64,000 bases of DNA from Pseudomonas sp. GD04019 (GTDB lineage: Bacteria > Pseudomonadota > Gammaproteobacteria > Pseudomonadales > Pseudomonadaceae). The DNA lies in assembly GCF_029837695.1 (NCBI RefSeq), contig NZ_JAOEEA010000002.1, positions 124,001-188,000 on the forward strand, in the 5' to 3' direction. Positions 26,076 through 37,229 of this stretch are shown piece by piece (within the stretch, counting starts at the first letter, position 1; each line of letters opens with the position of its first letter). The position numbers were made by a program, and so were the translations under genes. The notes under the pieces are model-generated. The model worked only from the letters and a program-made list of their open reading frames with translations. It did no database searches and was not told the origin of the DNA.

Positions 26076-27203
26076 ATGGTCAATAGCTCGCGGCTGGTGA
26101 CCCAGGTCCCGCGTCCCTGGCTGTTCATCGGCCTGATACTGATTCCGGCTACCTGCCTGGCGCTGGCCCCGGTCTGGTGGCACGGCGCCCTGGCGGCTCT
26201 GTTGCCGCTGGCCTGGTTGTGCCTGGCGCCGGTCACTCCCGTCGCCACCGAGAATCACGAGCAGGCCGCTGCAGTGGCTGCGTCCCGGCAGGCCGAGGCC
26301 AGCCTGCAGGCGCTGCGCGAGCTGCTGGACGCCGTGCTGCCGCTGTGGGTGCGCCACATCGAGTTGGCCGACGGTCAGACCCACACCGCGGCCGACGGCC
26401 TTACCGGCAAGTTCGTCAGCATGAGCCAGCAGATCAGCGGCGCCCTGGCGTTCGGCGATGGCCAGGGCGGCGACGTGTTCGAGGTGCTGCGTCGGGCGCA
26501 GGTCGAGTTGCCCCGCGCGCTGCAGGCGCTGGACCACACCCGTGGCGAGCGCGAGCGCTTCCTGGTGGAGATCCGCGAGCTGGGCCGTTTCGTCGCCGAG
26601 CTGCACGGCATGGCCGAGGGCGTGGCGAAGATCGCCTCGCAGACCAACCTGCTGGCCCTCAACGCGGCCATCGAGGCGGCGCGTGCCGGCGAGAGCGGGC
26701 GCGGCTTCGCCGTGGTCGCCGACGAAGTGCGCAAGCTGTCCTCCATGTCCGGCGAGACCGGCACCAAGATTACCGAGAAGGTCCAGGTCATGAGCAACGC
26801 CATGCAGGCCATGGTCGCCCATGCCGAGCAGATGACCGAGCACAGCCGCAACAGCATCCAGGAGACCGAGGGCATCGTCGGCCAGGTGCTGGGTGAGCTG
26901 GGCGAGGGCGTGGCCAGCCTTGAGCAGCGCCTGCAGATACTGCAGGGCAACAGCCGCGACGTTGAGCAGACGGTCAACGGCGTGCTGGTCGACCTGCAGT
27001 TCCAGGATCGCGTCAGCCAGATCATTTCCCACGTCACCGGCGACATCCAGCGCCTGCAGGCCAGCCTGCACCAGGAACCGGTGCCGGCCAGCGGCGAATG
27101 GCTGCGGGTGCTGGAGTCGAGCTACACCACGCTGGAGCAGCAGCGCGTGCACAGCGGCAGCGGTAGCGCCAGCGTCGAGCAGTCGTCGGTCACCTTCTTC
27201 TGA
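26076..27203 (+). CDS. Short methyl-accepting chemotaxis-like protein
   Basis: A 375-residue protein. Two hydrophobic segments (about residues 16-55) anchor it with almost no periplasmic loop, and there is no ligand-binding or HAMP domain. The cytoplasmic part has the MCP hairpin tip [22 protein letters not shown] and a C-terminal tail [20 protein letters not shown], as in QDRVSQ-type MCP-like proteins. It probably scaffolds or tunes the CheA array, or senses an intracellular or membrane signal. GGAGAG precedes ATG 26076. First gene of the chemosensory operon; cheY starts 28 bases after it. Confidence 0.88.
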   Translation: MVNSSRLVTQVPRPWLFIGLILIPATCLALAPVWWHGALAALLPLAWLCLAPVTPVATENHEQAAAVAASRQAEASLQALRELLDAVLPLWVRHIELADGQTHTAADGLTGKFVSMSQQISGALAFGDGQGGDVFEVLRRAQVELPRALQALDHTRGERERFLVEIRELGRFVAELHGMAEGVAKIASQTNLLALNAAIEAARAGESGRGFAVVADEVRKLSSMSGETGTKITEKVQVMSNAMQAMVAHAEQMTEHSRNSIQETEGIVGQVLGELGEGVASLEQRLQILQGNSRDVEQTVNGVLVDLQFQDRVSQIISHVTGDIQRLQASLHQEPVPASGEWLRVLESSYTTLEQQRVHSGSGSASVEQSSVTFF

Positions 27204-27231
27204 ACCTCCGCGCAATACAGGAAGCGAATTC

Positions 27232-27600
27232 ATGGGCAAGACAGTAATGGTGGTGGACGACTCGGCGAGCTTCCGTCAGGTCGTCGGCATCGCTCTCAAG
27301 GGCGCCGGCTACGACGTGCTCGAGGCCTGCGACGGCAAGGACGCGCTGGGCAAGCTCGATGGGCGCAAGATCAACCTGATCGTCTCCGACGTGAACATGC
27401 CGAACATGGACGGCATCACCTTCGTCAAGTCGGCCAAGCAGCTGCCGGCCTACAAGTTCACCCCGGTGATCATGCTCACCACCGAGGCTGGTGAGGCGAA
27501 GAAGGCCGAAGGCAAGGCCGCCGGCGTGCGCGCCTGGGTGGTCAAGCCATTCCAGCCGCCGGTTCTGCTGGATGCCGTGTCCAAGCTGATCCTGCCGTAA
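27232..27600 (+). CDS. cheY: CheY-like single-domain response regulator
   Basis: A 122-residue receiver domain with the acidic pair Asp9-Asp10, phospho-acceptor Asp53 (IVSDVNMPNMDG), Thr in MLTTEAG and Lys in VVKPFQPP. It should accept phosphate from the CheA encoded two genes downstream. AGGAAG is 7 bases before the ATG. No output domain, so it acts by protein contact or as a phosphate sink. Confidence 0.94.
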   Translation: MGKTVMVVDDSASFRQVVGIALKGAGYDVLEACDGKDALGKLDGRKINLIVSDVNMPNMDGITFVKSAKQLPAYKFTPVIMLTTEAGEAKKAEGKAAGVRAWVVKPFQPPVLLDAVSKLILP

Positions 27601-27610
27601 GGGCTGCCCC

Positions 27611-27943
27611 ATGAGCGAGATCATCTGCCGTGAGGATGGCGGGCGCGTCGTCGCCGCCGTACAGGGCGAGTTCGGCATCTACAGCGCGGCGCAGCTGCGC
27701 ACCGAGCTGCTGCACCTGCTGCTGGCCAACCCGCAACTGGACATCGACCTGGGCGAGGTGGGCGAGTTCGACAGCAGTGGCGTGCAGATCCTCCTGGTGC
27801 TCAAGCGCGAGGCGCAGCGGCAGAACAAGGAGCTGACCTTCATCCACCACTCGCCGAGCGTGCGCGAGGTGCTGGACCTGCTCAATCTGGTGGCCGAGCT
27901 GGGCGATCCGCTGGTCATCCCGTCCGACGGAGGCCGGCCATGA
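27611..27943 (+). CDS. STAS-domain protein
   Basis: A 110-residue single STAS domain of the anti-sigma-factor-antagonist type. The conserved phosphorylatable serine motif reads EFDSSGVQILL with Ser55/Ser56. Its gene lies between cheY and cheA and overlaps cheA by ATGA. STAS proteins occur in several chemosensory clusters, where they may interact with CheA; a partner-switch role is possible but no anti-sigma kinase gene is seen here. Confidence 0.9.
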   Translation: MSEIICREDGGRVVAAVQGEFGIYSAAQLRTELLHLLLANPQLDIDLGEVGEFDSSGVQILLVLKREAQRQNKELTFIHHSPSVREVLDLLNLVAELGDPLVIPSDGGRP

Positions 27944-30159
27944 ACCTCGATCAAGCCCGCGGCGCCCTGGTGCAGGAAGGCCGCGAACTGCTGGCGGACA
28001 TGGAGGTGGCGCTGCTGGAAATCGAGAACGGCGGCTACAGCACCGACCACGTCAATGCCATCTTCCGCGCCGCCCACACCATCAAGGGCTCGGCCGGGCT
28101 GTTCGGCCTGACCTCGCTGATCGACTTCACCCATGTGGTGGAGAGCCTGCTGGACGAGGTGCGCAACGGCGAACAGGTGCTCGACGGCGCCATGCTCTCG
28201 CTGCTGCTGACCTGCAGCGACTACATCGGCAGCCTGCTCAACGCGGTGGAGGATGGCAGCGAGGCGGTCGAGCCCAACGCCGGGCTGCGCGCGCACCTGC
28301 TCAGCCAGCTCAACGAATACCTGCAGCCGGCGGTGGAGGCCGTGGCCGAGCCTGCAGCGCCTGTGGAACAGAACACCGCGATGGCCGAGGTGCGTCCGCG
28401 GGTCGACGTGCTGGAAGGCGAGGCGGTCAGCAGCGACCTCTGGCACATCTCCCTGCGGCCCAATATCGACGTGCTGCGCAACGGCCTCGATCCGCTGTCG
28501 TTCCTGCGCTACCTGAGCAAGCTCGGGCGCATCGTCTACCTGCATACCCTCACCGAAGCCCTGCCGGGCGCCGCCGAGTTCGACGCCGAGAGCAGCTACC
28601 TGGGCTTCGAGATCGAGTTCGAGTCCCAGGCCAGCAAGCAGGAGGTCGAGGACGCCTTCGAATTCATCCGCGAGGATGCGCAGCTGCTGATCCTGCCGCC
28701 GCACAGCGCCATCGACGCCTATATCCAGCTGATCGCCAGCCTCCCGGAGGGCCCCACGCGCCTCGGCGAACTGCTGGTGCGCAGCGGCGCGCTGACCAGC
28801 CACGAGCTGCAGCGGGTGCTGGAACGGCAGAGCACCGCGCCGCATCCGGCGCCGCCGCTCGGTGCGCTGCTGGTGGAGGAACAACTGGTGCCGCCGCCGG
28901 TGGTCTCCGCTGCGCTGCACAAGCAGAAGCAGGTCGAGGAGAAGCGCAGCCACGAGCAGGTGTTCATCAAGGTCGAGGCCGGCAAGCTCGATCAGCTGAT
29001 CAACCTGGTCGGCGAGCTGGTGATCGCCGGTGCCGCCGCCAGCCTGTCGCTGCGCCAGGGCGACACCGCGGCCATGGCCGAGGCCAACGAGGGTGTGGCC
29101 ACCCTGGTGGAGCGCATCCGCGACGCCTCCCTGTCGCTGCGCATGGTGGCCATCGGCGAAGTGTTCCAGCGCTTCCCGCGGGTGGTGCGCGATATCTGCA
29201 AGGAACTGGGCAAGGACATCGAACTGCTGGTCACCGGCGCCGACACCGAGCTGGACAAGTCCATGGTCGAGAAGCTGGCCGACCCGCTGATGCACATCGT
29301 GCGCAACGCTATGGACCACGGCATCGAGCCGTCCGACGACCGCCTGGCCAGCGGCAAGTCCGCGCGCGGCATCCTGCGCCTGAACGCCTATCACGAGTCC
29401 GGCAGTATCGTCATCGAGGTCAGTGACGACGGTCGCGGCCTGGATCGCCAGCGCATCCTGGCCAAGGCCGTGGAGAAGGGCCTGGTGCAGCCGGACCAGG
29501 TGCTCAGCGACAGCGAAGTATTCGCCCTGATCTTCGAGCCCGGCTTCTCCACCGCCGCCCAGGTCACCAACCTGTCCGGGCGCGGCGTGGGCATGGATGT
29601 GGTACGGCGCAACATCGAACAACTGCGCGGCGTGGTGGAGGTGCTGAGCAACTTCGGCCAGGGCACCACGGTGCGCATCCGCCTGCCGCTGACCCTGGCG
29701 ATCATCGACGGCTTCCAGGTCAAGGTGGCCGACGAGACCTTCGTCCTGCCGCTGGACCAGGTGGTGGAGTGCGTCGACCTGGGCGAGCAGGAAGGCCTGC
29801 ACGACCTGGTCAGCTTGCGTGGCGAGCCGCTGCCCTACGTGCATCTGCGCGAGCTGTTCGGCCTGCCGGCCAGCAGCGGCCTGCGCGAGAGCCTGGTGGT
29901 GCTGCAGTTCGGCCCGAACCGAGCCGGCGTGGTGGTCGACCAGCTGGTCGGCGAATTCCAGGCGGTGATCAAGCCGCTGGGACGGATTTTTGCGCAAAAC
30001 AAGGTGCTCAGCGGCTCGACCATCCTCGGCGATGGCAGCGTGGCGCTGATCCTCGATGTACCTCACTTGATTCAGCGTGCCAGTGAAGTCGCTGAAGCTG
30101 CGGTCAGGGGGCCGGTCAGGGGCGCGAACAGCGCTGCCGCCGTGCCCCTGATCCATTGA
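27940..30159 (+). CDS. cheA: Chemotaxis histidine kinase CheA
   Basis: A 739-residue kinase. P1 Hpt domain with His46 in [14 protein letters not shown]; a P2-like domain at about 165-250 ([19 protein letters not shown]); P3 dimerisation ([18 protein letters not shown]) near 350; P4 ATPase with N box [13 protein letters not shown]1 [10 protein letters not shown] box IFEPGFSTA and G2 [16 protein letters not shown]; and a C-terminal CheW-like P5 domain ([20 protein letters not shown]). All catalytic motifs are intact. It phosphorylates the CheY, CheB and perhaps the REC-EAL protein of this operon. It overlaps the STAS gene and is followed 17 bases later by an MCP gene. Confidence 0.97.
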   Translation: MNLDQARGALVQEGRELLADMEVALLEIENGGYSTDHVNAIFRAAHTIKGSAGLFGLTSLIDFTHVVESLLDEVRNGEQVLDGAMLSLLLTCSDYIGSLLNAVEDGSEAVEPNAGLRAHLLSQLNEYLQPAVEAVAEPAAPVEQNTAMAEVRPRVDVLEGEAVSSDLWHISLRPNIDVLRNGLDPLSFLRYLSKLGRIVYLHTLTEALPGAAEFDAESSYLGFEIEFESQASKQEVEDAFEFIREDAQLLILPPHSAIDAYIQLIASLPEGPTRLGELLVRSGALTSHELQRVLERQSTAPHPAPPLGALLVEEQLVPPPVVSAALHKQKQVEEKRSHEQVFIKVEAGKLDQLINLVGELVIAGAAASLSLRQGDTAAMAEANEGVATLVERIRDASLSLRMVAIGEVFQRFPRVVRDICKELGKDIELLVTGADTELDKSMVEKLADPLMHIVRNAMDHGIEPSDDRLASGKSARGILRLNAYHESGSIVIEVSDDGRGLDRQRILAKAVEKGLVQPDQVLSDSEVFALIFEPGFSTAAQVTNLSGRGVGMDVVRRNIEQLRGVVEVLSNFGQGTTVRIRLPLTLAIIDGFQVKVADETFVLPLDQVVECVDLGEQEGLHDLVSLRGEPLPYVHLRELFGLPASSGLRESLVVLQFGPNRAGVVVDQLVGEFQAVIKPLGRIFAQNKVLSGSTILGDGSVALILDVPHLIQRASEVAEAAVRGPVRGANSAAAVPLIH

Positions 30160-30176
30160 ATACCCGGGAGAGAGAA

Positions 30177-31829
30177 ATGTTCGACAAGATGAAAGTGGCG
30201 ACCCGCCTGCTGCTGCTGGCGGGTGTGTTGATCGTGTTCCTGGTGGGCATCGGCGCGCTGGGCGTGTTCGGCATGCAGGCCTCCAACCAGGGCATGGAGA
30301 CGGTCTATAACGACCGCGTGGTGCCGCTCAAGGACATCAAGCTGATCGCCGACCGCTACGCGGTGAGCATCGTCGACGCCTCGCACAAGGTGCGCATCGG
30401 CACCCTCAGCTGGCAGGAAGGCCTGCGCGGCGTGCAGCAGGCCGAGGACGACATTCAGCAGGCGTGGAACGCCTACACCGCGACCCAGATGGTCAGCGAG
30501 GAGCAGGCCCTGGTCGACGAGATCAAGCCGCTGCTCAAGGATGCCGACACCGCCGTGGCCGGTCTGCAGCGCATCCTCGATGCGCGCGATCAACTGGCCC
30601 TGGAGCAGTTCATCGCCGGCGAGCTGTACCAGAAGATCGACCCGGTGTCCGACCGCTTCGGCAAGCTGGTGGACGTGCAGCTGCAGGTGGCCAAGCGTGA
30701 GTACGACGCCGCCCATGACCGCTACGACCTGATCTTCCAGGCCGTCATCGGCTGCATCGTGGTCAGCCTGGTGCTGGCCGTGCTGCTCGGCCTGCTGATC
30801 ACCCGCAGCCTGCTGCGTCAGCTCGGCGGCGAGCCTTCCCTGGCGGCGGACAGCCTGCAGCGCGTGGCAGCGGGCGATCTGACCCTGGACATCCGCGTAC
30901 GCGACGGCGACCAGAGCAGCATGCTGTTCAGCCTGCAGCAGATGGTGCAGAAGCTGCGCGCCATCATGGGCGACGTGCGCATGACCGCCGACTCCCTGGC
31001 CTCGGCCTCGGAGCAGGTGGCGGCCTCGGCCCAGGCCCTGAGCCAGAACGCCTCCGAGCAGGCGGCCAACGTCGAGGAAACCAGCGCCTCGGTGGAGGAG
31101 ATCGCCGCCACCGTGGCGCAGAACAGCGAGAACGCCAAGGTCACCGACGGCATGGCCAGCCAGTCGTCCACGGACGCCGAGGAAGGCGGCGCCGCCGTGC
31201 GCGAGATGGTCAACGCCATGCGCCAGATCGCCGGCAAGATCGGCATCATCGATGACATCGCCTACCAGACCAACCTGCTGGCGCTCAACGCGGCCATCGA
31301 GGCGGCGCGTGCCGGCGACCACGGCAAGGGCTTCGCCGTGGTCGCGGCCGAGGTGCGCAAGTTGGCCGAGCGTAGCCAGGTGGCGGCCCAGGAGATCGGC
31401 GCGGTGGCCGGCGACAGCGTGACCCTGGCCGAGCGTGCCGGGCAGCTGCTGGAGCAGATGGTGCCGTCGATCCGCAAGACCGCCGACCTGGTGCAGGAGA
31501 TCGCCTCCGCCTCGCGCGAGCAGAACACCGGCCTGGAGCAGATCAACCTGGCGGTGACCCAGCTGGCGCAGACCACCCAGGTCAACGCCTCGGCCTCCGA
31601 GGAGCTGTCCTCCACCTCCGAGGAGATGAGCGGCCAGGCCGTGCAGCTCCAGGAAATGATCCAGTTCTTCCAGCTCAGCGAGCGTCCCGCCGCCGCCGTC
31701 AGCCCGTCGCTGCCGCCACGCGCCGGCCGTTCCGGCTCGCGCGCCGCACCGGCACGGTCGCTGACGGCGCCGAGCCGGCGTCCGGCGCATGACGAGCCCA
31801 TCGACGAAACGGCGTTCACCCGTTTCTAG
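30177..31829 (+). CDS. Methyl-accepting chemotaxis protein 1
   Basis: A 550-residue transducer: TM1 at about 8-30, a periplasmic four-helix-bundle-type sensor (30-180), TM2 about 187-210, HAMP (about 211-265, ending [13 protein letters not shown]), and a signalling domain with the tip [29 protein letters not shown] precedes ATG 30177. The C-terminus ends AFTRF after a Pro/Arg/Ser-rich linker, resembling a CheR-docking pentapeptide. Its signalling domain is nearly identical to those of the next two MCPs. The ligand is unknown. Confidence 0.94.
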   Translation: MFDKMKVATRLLLLAGVLIVFLVGIGALGVFGMQASNQGMETVYNDRVVPLKDIKLIADRYAVSIVDASHKVRIGTLSWQEGLRGVQQAEDDIQQAWNAYTATQMVSEEQALVDEIKPLLKDADTAVAGLQRILDARDQLALEQFIAGELYQKIDPVSDRFGKLVDVQLQVAKREYDAAHDRYDLIFQAVIGCIVVSLVLAVLLGLLITRSLLRQLGGEPSLAADSLQRVAAGDLTLDIRVRDGDQSSMLFSLQQMVQKLRAIMGDVRMTADSLASASEQVAASAQALSQNASEQAANVEETSASVEEIAATVAQNSENAKVTDGMASQSSTDAEEGGAAVREMVNAMRQIAGKIGIIDDIAYQTNLLALNAAIEAARAGDHGKGFAVVAAEVRKLAERSQVAAQEIGAVAGDSVTLAERAGQLLEQMVPSIRKTADLVQEIASASREQNTGLEQINLAVTQLAQTTQVNASASEELSSTSEEMSGQAVQLQEMIQFFQLSERPAAAVSPSLPPRAGRSGSRAAPARSLTAPSRRPAHDEPIDETAFTRF

Positions 31830-31839
31830 GAGCCGCACC

Positions 31840-32367
31840 ATGAGTAGCCTGCCGATCCAGACTCAGGGCCGCCCGATGGCCCTGGCGGAAACCCCGCTGA
31901 CCCAGCAGTTCCTCACCCTGACCCTGGGCGACGAGCTGTTCGCCCTGCCCATCGAGAACATCCGCGAGATCATCGAGTTCGGCGGGCTGACCGAGATCCC
32001 GCTGATGCCGGCCTTTCTGCGCGGGGTCATCAACCTGCGCGGCGCGGTGGTGCCGGTGATCGACCTGTCGGTGCGTTTCGGTCGCGAGCGCACGGCCATC
32101 GCCAAGCGCACCTGCATCGTCATCGTCGAGGTGGAGCAGGCCGACAGCCTGCAGCTGCTGGGCATCATCGTCGACGCGGTGAACGCGGTGCTGGCCGTGG
32201 AGAGCCATCAGCTGGAGCAGCGTCCGGCCTTCGGCGCGCGCATCCGCGCCGACTTCATCGCCGGCATCCTCAAGCAGGACGAGCAGTTCGTCATCGTCCT
32301 GGATATTCCCCAGGTCCTTTCGGTGGACGAGCTGACCGAGCTGGTCGGCATGTCTCCCCAGGCGTAG
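31840..32367 (+). CDS. cheW: CheW adaptor protein 1
   Basis: A 175-residue CheW-like domain protein that couples receptors to CheA. Typical segments are [38 protein letters not shown] and [21 protein letters not shown] lies 8 bases before ATG 31840. Residues about 20-165 are nearly identical to the second CheW (35879-36385), pointing to duplication within the operon. Confidence 0.95.
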   Translation: MSSLPIQTQGRPMALAETPLTQQFLTLTLGDELFALPIENIREIIEFGGLTEIPLMPAFLRGVINLRGAVVPVIDLSVRFGRERTAIAKRTCIVIVEVEQADSLQLLGIIVDAVNAVLAVESHQLEQRPAFGARIRADFIAGILKQDEQFVIVLDIPQVLSVDELTELVGMSPQA

Positions 32368-32422
32368 CGATCCCGGCCAGGTGCGCGGCGAGCCGCCGGC
32401 GCAGCAGAGAAGAGAGGCGAAT

Positions 32423-34042
32423 ATGCAGTGGTTCATCAACTTGAAGTTGGGCGTGAAGCTGACCATCACCTTCGTGCTGGTTGCCCTGGTTTCGGTGGTG
32501 GTCGGTCTGTTCGGCATCGTCAACCTGAACAAGGTGGACGACATGATGACCAGCATGTTCAACGATCGCCTGGTGCCGATCCGTGACCTGGGCAAGGTCC
32601 AGGCCGAGACCATCCAGTACGGTCGCCGCCTGTACGTGGCGCTGCTGCTCAACTCGCCCGCGGAGACGGCCAAGCAGCTGGATGAGAATCGCCTGTCGAT
32701 GCGTACCGCCGACGAGGCCTTCACGGCCTATCGCAACACCCAGCTGCTGGACGAGGAGAAGCGCCTGATCGGCGAGTACGACGGTCAGCTGGCGGCCTTC
32801 CGCACCTCGTCGCAGAAGGTCATCGAGCTGCTGCAGTCCGGCCAGCAGGCCGAGGCGGTGGTACTGGCGCGCTCCGAGACGCGCGACCTGTTCAAGCAGC
32901 TCAATGCCACCATCGCCGCGCTGATCAAGGTCAACAACGACGCGGCGCAGCAGGTCAACGAGGAGTCCACCGTCATCTCGCGCAATATCGGCCGTTTCAT
33001 GATCGGCCTGATGATCGCTGGCTTCGTGCTGGCGCTGGTGCTCGGCCTGCTGGTGACGCGGATCATCTCGCGCCAGGTCGGTGGTGAGCCCGCCGATGCC
33101 ATGGCCGCCCTGCAGCGGGTGGCGGCGGGTGACCTGACGGTGGACATCCGCGTGCGTGACGGCGACCAGAGCAGCATGTTGTTCAGCCTGCAGCACATGG
33201 TGCATCGGCTGCGTTCCATCATGGGCGATGTGCGCATGACCGCCGACTCCCTGGCCTCCGCCTCGGAGCAGGTGGCGGCCTCGGCCCAGGCCCTGAGCCA
33301 GAACGCCTCCGAACAGGCGGCCAACGTCGAGGAAACCAGCGCCTCTGTGGAGGAAATCGCCGCCACCGTGGCGCAGAACAGCGAGAACGCGCGCATCACC
33401 GACGGCATGGCCAGCCATTCGTCCAGCGACGCCGAAGAGGGCGGTGTGGCGGTGCGCGAGATGATCAACGCCATGCGCCAGATCGCCGACAAGATCGGCA
33501 TCATCGACAACATCGCCTACCAGACCAACCTGCTGGCGCTCAATGCGGCCATCGAGGCGGCGCGTGCCGGCGACCACGGCAAGGGCTTCGCGGTGGTGGC
33601 AGCGGAAGTGCGCAAGCTGGCCGAACGCAGCCAGGTGGCGGCCCAGGAGATCGGCGCGGTGGCCGGCGACAGCGTGACCCTAGCCGAGCGTGCCGGGCAG
33701 TTGCTGGACAAGATGCTGCCGTCGATCCGCAAGACCGCCGACCTGGTGCAGGAAATCGCCTCCGCCTCGCGCGAGCAGAACACAGGCCTGGAGCAGATCA
33801 ACCTGGCGGTGACCCAGCTGGCGCAGACCACCCAGGTCAACGCCTCGGCCTCCGAGGAGCTGTCCTCCACCTCCGAGGAGATGAGCGGCCAGGCCGTGCA
33901 GCTGCAGGAGATGATCCAGTTCTTCCGCCTGGCCGAGCAGGGTATCGCCCGTGCTCAGGCGGCCCGCGCGCGCGGCGCGGCGACAACCCGCCGCGCAGGG
34001 CCGGGCGGGGAGATGGGCGAGGCGGCATACAGCGGTTTCTGA
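32423..34042 (+). CDS. Methyl-accepting chemotaxis protein 2
   Basis: A 539-residue transducer with TM1 at about 10-32, a four-helix-bundle sensor domain (EDNRL-type 4HB_MCP, about 33-190), TM2 about 192-215, HAMP, and a signalling domain almost identical to MCP 1. It ends EAAYSGF, again an aromatic-x-x-Phe tail after a flexible linker, compatible with a CheR tether. AGAGAGGCG precedes ATG 32423. The sensor region is unlike those of MCP 1 and MCP 3, so the three receptors should report different signals through one array. Confidence 0.94.
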   Translation: MQWFINLKLGVKLTITFVLVALVSVVVGLFGIVNLNKVDDMMTSMFNDRLVPIRDLGKVQAETIQYGRRLYVALLLNSPAETAKQLDENRLSMRTADEAFTAYRNTQLLDEEKRLIGEYDGQLAAFRTSSQKVIELLQSGQQAEAVVLARSETRDLFKQLNATIAALIKVNNDAAQQVNEESTVISRNIGRFMIGLMIAGFVLALVLGLLVTRIISRQVGGEPADAMAALQRVAAGDLTVDIRVRDGDQSSMLFSLQHMVHRLRSIMGDVRMTADSLASASEQVAASAQALSQNASEQAANVEETSASVEEIAATVAQNSENARITDGMASHSSSDAEEGGVAVREMINAMRQIADKIGIIDNIAYQTNLLALNAAIEAARAGDHGKGFAVVAAEVRKLAERSQVAAQEIGAVAGDSVTLAERAGQLLDKMLPSIRKTADLVQEIASASREQNTGLEQINLAVTQLAQTTQVNASASEELSSTSEEMSGQAVQLQEMIQFFRLAEQGIARAQAARARGAATTRRAGPGGEMGEAAYSGF

Positions 34043-34165
34043 ATTTCCTGGCGCTGCCCCGGCAGCGCCGTGAGTGCCTGTGCTGGACCCGTTGATCGAG
34101 TGAGTGGGCGTGACCTCGCCCAGCCACTGAATCCGTACCGCAACGCCATCGGAGAAGAAGTAGTC

Positions 34166-35869
34166 ATGGCCAAGCAAATGAGTATCAAAGGGCTGTTCGC
34201 CGGTCTGCTGGCCGTGGTCGCCGTGCTGATGGGCGTGATCGCTTTCGCGCTGCTGCAGCTCACGCGCAGCACCGAGGAACTGAACGCCGCCTACCAGGCG
34301 CGCTACCAGTCCTACCTGTTGGCTGACGAGCTGCGCCAGAGTTCGGACGAGCTGACCCGCCTGGCCAGGACCTTCGTCATGACCGGCGACAGCCGCTACG
34401 AGCGCCTGTACCAGGACATCCTCGACATCCGCTCCGGCAAGAAGCCGCGGCCGCAGGGCTACGAGCGCATCTACTGGGACTTCGTCATCGCCGATGGCCG
34501 CGCCCCGCGTGCGGATTCCGCTCAGCAAGTGGCGCTGCTGGAGCTGATGAAGCGTGCCGGCTTCACCACCCAGGAGCTGGCCAAGCTGGCCGAGGCGGGC
34601 GCCAACTCGGATGCCCTGGTGAAGACCGAGACCATTGCGATGAACGCGGCCAAGGGCCTGGTGGACGACGGCAGCGGCCGCTTCGTGCCCGGCGCCGCGG
34701 ATGTCGAGGCGGCCAAGGAGATGATGCACGACACCGCCTACCACCGCGAAAAGGCCAAGATCATGCGGCCGATCGATGACTTCTTCGTGCTGCTCGACCA
34801 GCGCACCTCTGGCGCCGTGGCCGCCGCCAAGCAGAGCAACGCCACCCTGGAGACGATCATCTACGGCCTGCTCGGCGTCATTCTGGTGATCCTCTGCCTG
34901 GCTTTGGCGTTTGGTTACCGCACCCTGCTGCGCCAGCTCGGCGGCGAGCCGAGCCACACGTCCGCGCTGGTGCGCGAGGTGGCCGCCGGCAACCTGGCGG
35001 TGAACATGCGCCTAGCCGAGCGCGACCAGGGCAGCCTGCTCTACTACCTGCAGCAGATGGTGCAGCGCCTGAGTGCGACCATCGGCGAAGTACGCATGAC
35101 GGCCGACTCCCTGGCCTCGGCCTCCGAGCAGGTGGCGGCCTCGGCCCAGGCGCTGAGCCAGAACTCGTCCGAGCAGGCGGCCAACGTCGAGGAGACCAGC
35201 GCCTCGGTGGAGCAGATCGCCGCCAACGTGGCGCAGAACAGCGAGAACGCGCGCACCACCGATGGCATGGCCAGCCAGTCGTCCAGTGACGCCGAGGAGG
35301 GTGGGGCGGCCGTGCGCGAGATGATCCACGCCATGCGCCAGATCGCCGACAAGGTCGGCATCATCGACAACATCGCCTACCAGACCAACCTGCTGGCGCT
35401 CAACGCGGCCATCGAGGCGGCCCGCGCCGGCGACCACGGCAAGGGCTTCGCCGTGGTCGCGGCCGAGGTGCGCAAGCTGGCCGAGCGCAGCCAGGTGGCG
35501 GCCCAGGAGATCGGCACCGTGGCCGGGGGCAGCGTGACCCTGGCCGAGCGTGCCGGCGAGCTGCTGGACAAGATGCTGCCATCGATCCGCAAGACCGCCG
35601 ACCTGGTGCAGGAGATCGCCTCCGCCTCCCGCGAGCAGAACACCGGCCTGGAGCAGATCAACCTGGCGGTGACCCAGCTGGCGCATACCACCCAGATCAA
35701 CGCCTCGGCCTCCGAAGAGCTGTCGTCCACCTCCGAGGAGATGAGCAGCCAGGCCATGCAGCTGCAGGAGATGATCCAGTTCTTCCGGATCGGCTCCACC
35801 CAGCAGGCGCTCGGGGCGCATGAGCAGCGTCGGGAGCCGCTGCCGGCGGCTGCCGTCGGCCAGTACTAG
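34166..35869 (+). CDS. Methyl-accepting chemotaxis protein 3
   Basis: A 567-residue transducer. TM1 about 7-30, a larger periplasmic sensor (31-230) with an insertion around [22 protein letters not shown]2 about 232-252, a HAMP domain, and the shared signalling domain. GGAGAAGAAG lies before ATG 34166. The tail ends AAVGQY, weaker as a CheR-docking pentapeptide than in the other two. The 123-base gap before it is the largest within the operon, so an internal promoter is possible. Confidence 0.93.
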   Translation: MAKQMSIKGLFAGLLAVVAVLMGVIAFALLQLTRSTEELNAAYQARYQSYLLADELRQSSDELTRLARTFVMTGDSRYERLYQDILDIRSGKKPRPQGYERIYWDFVIADGRAPRADSAQQVALLELMKRAGFTTQELAKLAEAGANSDALVKTETIAMNAAKGLVDDGSGRFVPGAADVEAAKEMMHDTAYHREKAKIMRPIDDFFVLLDQRTSGAVAAAKQSNATLETIIYGLLGVILVILCLALAFGYRTLLRQLGGEPSHTSALVREVAAGNLAVNMRLAERDQGSLLYYLQQMVQRLSATIGEVRMTADSLASASEQVAASAQALSQNSSEQAANVEETSASVEQIAANVAQNSENARTTDGMASQSSSDAEEGGAAVREMIHAMRQIADKVGIIDNIAYQTNLLALNAAIEAARAGDHGKGFAVVAAEVRKLAERSQVAAQEIGTVAGGSVTLAERAGELLDKMLPSIRKTADLVQEIASASREQNTGLEQINLAVTQLAHTTQINASASEELSSTSEEMSSQAMQLQEMIQFFRIGSTQQALGAHEQRREPLPAAAVGQY

Positions 35870-35878
35870 GAAGCCGTC

Positions 35879-36385
35879 ATGAGCCATGTGATTGCCCAGG
35901 AAGCACCGCTGACCCAGCAGTTCCTCACCCTGATCCTGGGTGAGGAACTGTTCGCCCTGCCCATCGAGAACATCCGCGAGATCATCGAGTTCTCCGGCCT
36001 CACCGAGATCCCGCTGATGCCGGCCTTCCTGCGCGGGGTGATCAACCTGCGCGGCGCCGTGGTGCCGGTGATCGACCTGTCGGTGCGTTTCGGCCGCGAG
36101 CGCACCGCCATCGCCAAGCGCACCTGCATCGTCATCGTCGAGGTGGAGCGGGAGGAGGGGCTGCAGCTGCTCGGCGTGATGGTCGATGCGGTGAGCGAGG
36201 TGCTGGCGGTCGAACCGCAGCAACTGGAGCAACGGCCGACCTTCGGCGCGCAGATCCGCACCGACTTCATCGCCGGCATCCTCAAACAGGGCGAGCGCTT
36301 CGTCATCGTCCTCGATATCCCCCACGTGCTGTCGTTCGATGAACTGGCGGAGCTGGCGGATTCCCTGCAGCACACAGGCGCGTGA
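35879..36385 (+). CDS. cheW: CheW adaptor protein 2
   Basis: A 168-residue Che[21 protein letters not shown] and the [20 protein letters not shown] core match CheW 1 almost exactly; the differences cluster at both ends. TAGGAAG is 5 bases upstream of the ATG. It follows MCP 3 by 9 bases, as CheW 1 follows MCP 1 by 10, so an MCP-CheW unit appears to have been duplicated. Confidence 0.95.
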   Translation: MSHVIAQEAPLTQQFLTLILGEELFALPIENIREIIEFSGLTEIPLMPAFLRGVINLRGAVVPVIDLSVRFGRERTAIAKRTCIVIVEVEREEGLQLLGVMVDAVSEVLAVEPQQLEQRPTFGAQIRTDFIAGILKQGERFVIVLDIPHVLSFDELAELADSLQHTGA

Positions 36386-36386
36386 C

Positions 36387-37229
36387 ATGGCGGATGGCAG
36401 AGTGGCAATGAGCAGTGGCCTGGATATCGAGCTGAGCGAGGCGGAGTTCCGCCAGCTGCAGCGGCTGTTCTACGAGCGCGTCGGCATCCAGCTGCTGCCG
36501 GTGAAGAAGCCGCTGATCTGCGGACGCCTGGCCAAGCGCCTCAGCGCCCTGCGCATGGGCAGCTACCAGCAGTATTACCAGCACCTGGTCTCGCCGGCCG
36601 GCGAGGCCGAGATGGAGGTGGCGATCGACCTGATCACCACCCACGAGACCTATTTCTTTCGCGAGCCCAAGCACTTCGACTACCTGCAGCAGAAGATCCT
36701 CCCGGCCCTGGCCAACCAGGCCGAGTTCCGCGCCTGGAGCGCCGCCAGTTCCACTGGCGAGGAGGCCTACACCCTGGCCATGCTGCTCGATCACGGTCGC
36801 CCGCAGCGGCCGTGGAGCATCGTCGCCACCGACATCAGCCAGCAGGTGCTGGCCAGCGCGCGCCGCGGCCTGTACGTGATGGCGCGCGGCGAGCGGATTC
36901 CCCAGCACTACCTCAAGCGCTACTGCCTGCGTGGCCGCGACCGCTACGAGGGGCACTTCCTGGTGGAGCGCAACCTGCGCGAGCGGGTCGAGTTCCGCCC
37001 CGGCAACCTGACCCAGCCCAGCCCGGAACTGGGCATGTTCGACCTGATCCTGCTGCGCAACGTGCTGATCTACTTCGACGTGACGACCAAGCAGCAGGTG
37101 CTGAAGAACGTGGTCGACCGCCTCAAGCCCGGCGGCTGGCTGATGGTCGGCCACTCCGAGGCGCTGCACGACACCAACCTGCCGCTGCAGCTGGTGACCT
37201 CGTCCATCTATCGCAAGGCCGAGCGATGA
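36387..37229 (+). CDS. cheR: Chemoreceptor methyltransferase CheR
   Basis: A 280-residue SAM-dependent methyltransferase that methylates glutamates of the MCP signalling domains. The N-terminal helical domain contains FRQLQRLFYERVGIQLLPVK, and ITTHETYFFREPKHF and the SAM-binding SAASSTGEEAYTLAM follow; LILLRNVLIYFD is the motif after the last Rossmann strands. The start could be ATG 36387 (one base after the cheW stop) or ATG 36408 (MSSGLDIELS); neither has a strong ribosome binding site. It overlaps cheD by 4 bases. Confidence 0.95.
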   Translation: MADGRVAMSSGLDIELSEAEFRQLQRLFYERVGIQLLPVKKPLICGRLAKRLSALRMGSYQQYYQHLVSPAGEAEMEVAIDLITTHETYFFREPKHFDYLQQKILPALANQAEFRAWSAASSTGEEAYTLAMLLDHGRPQRPWSIVATDISQQVLASARRGLYVMARGERIPQHYLKRYCLRGRDRYEGHFLVERNLRERVEFRPGNLTQPSPELGMFDLILLRNVLIYFDVTTKQQVLKNVVDRLKPGGWLMVGHSEALHDTNLPLQLVTSSIYRKAER

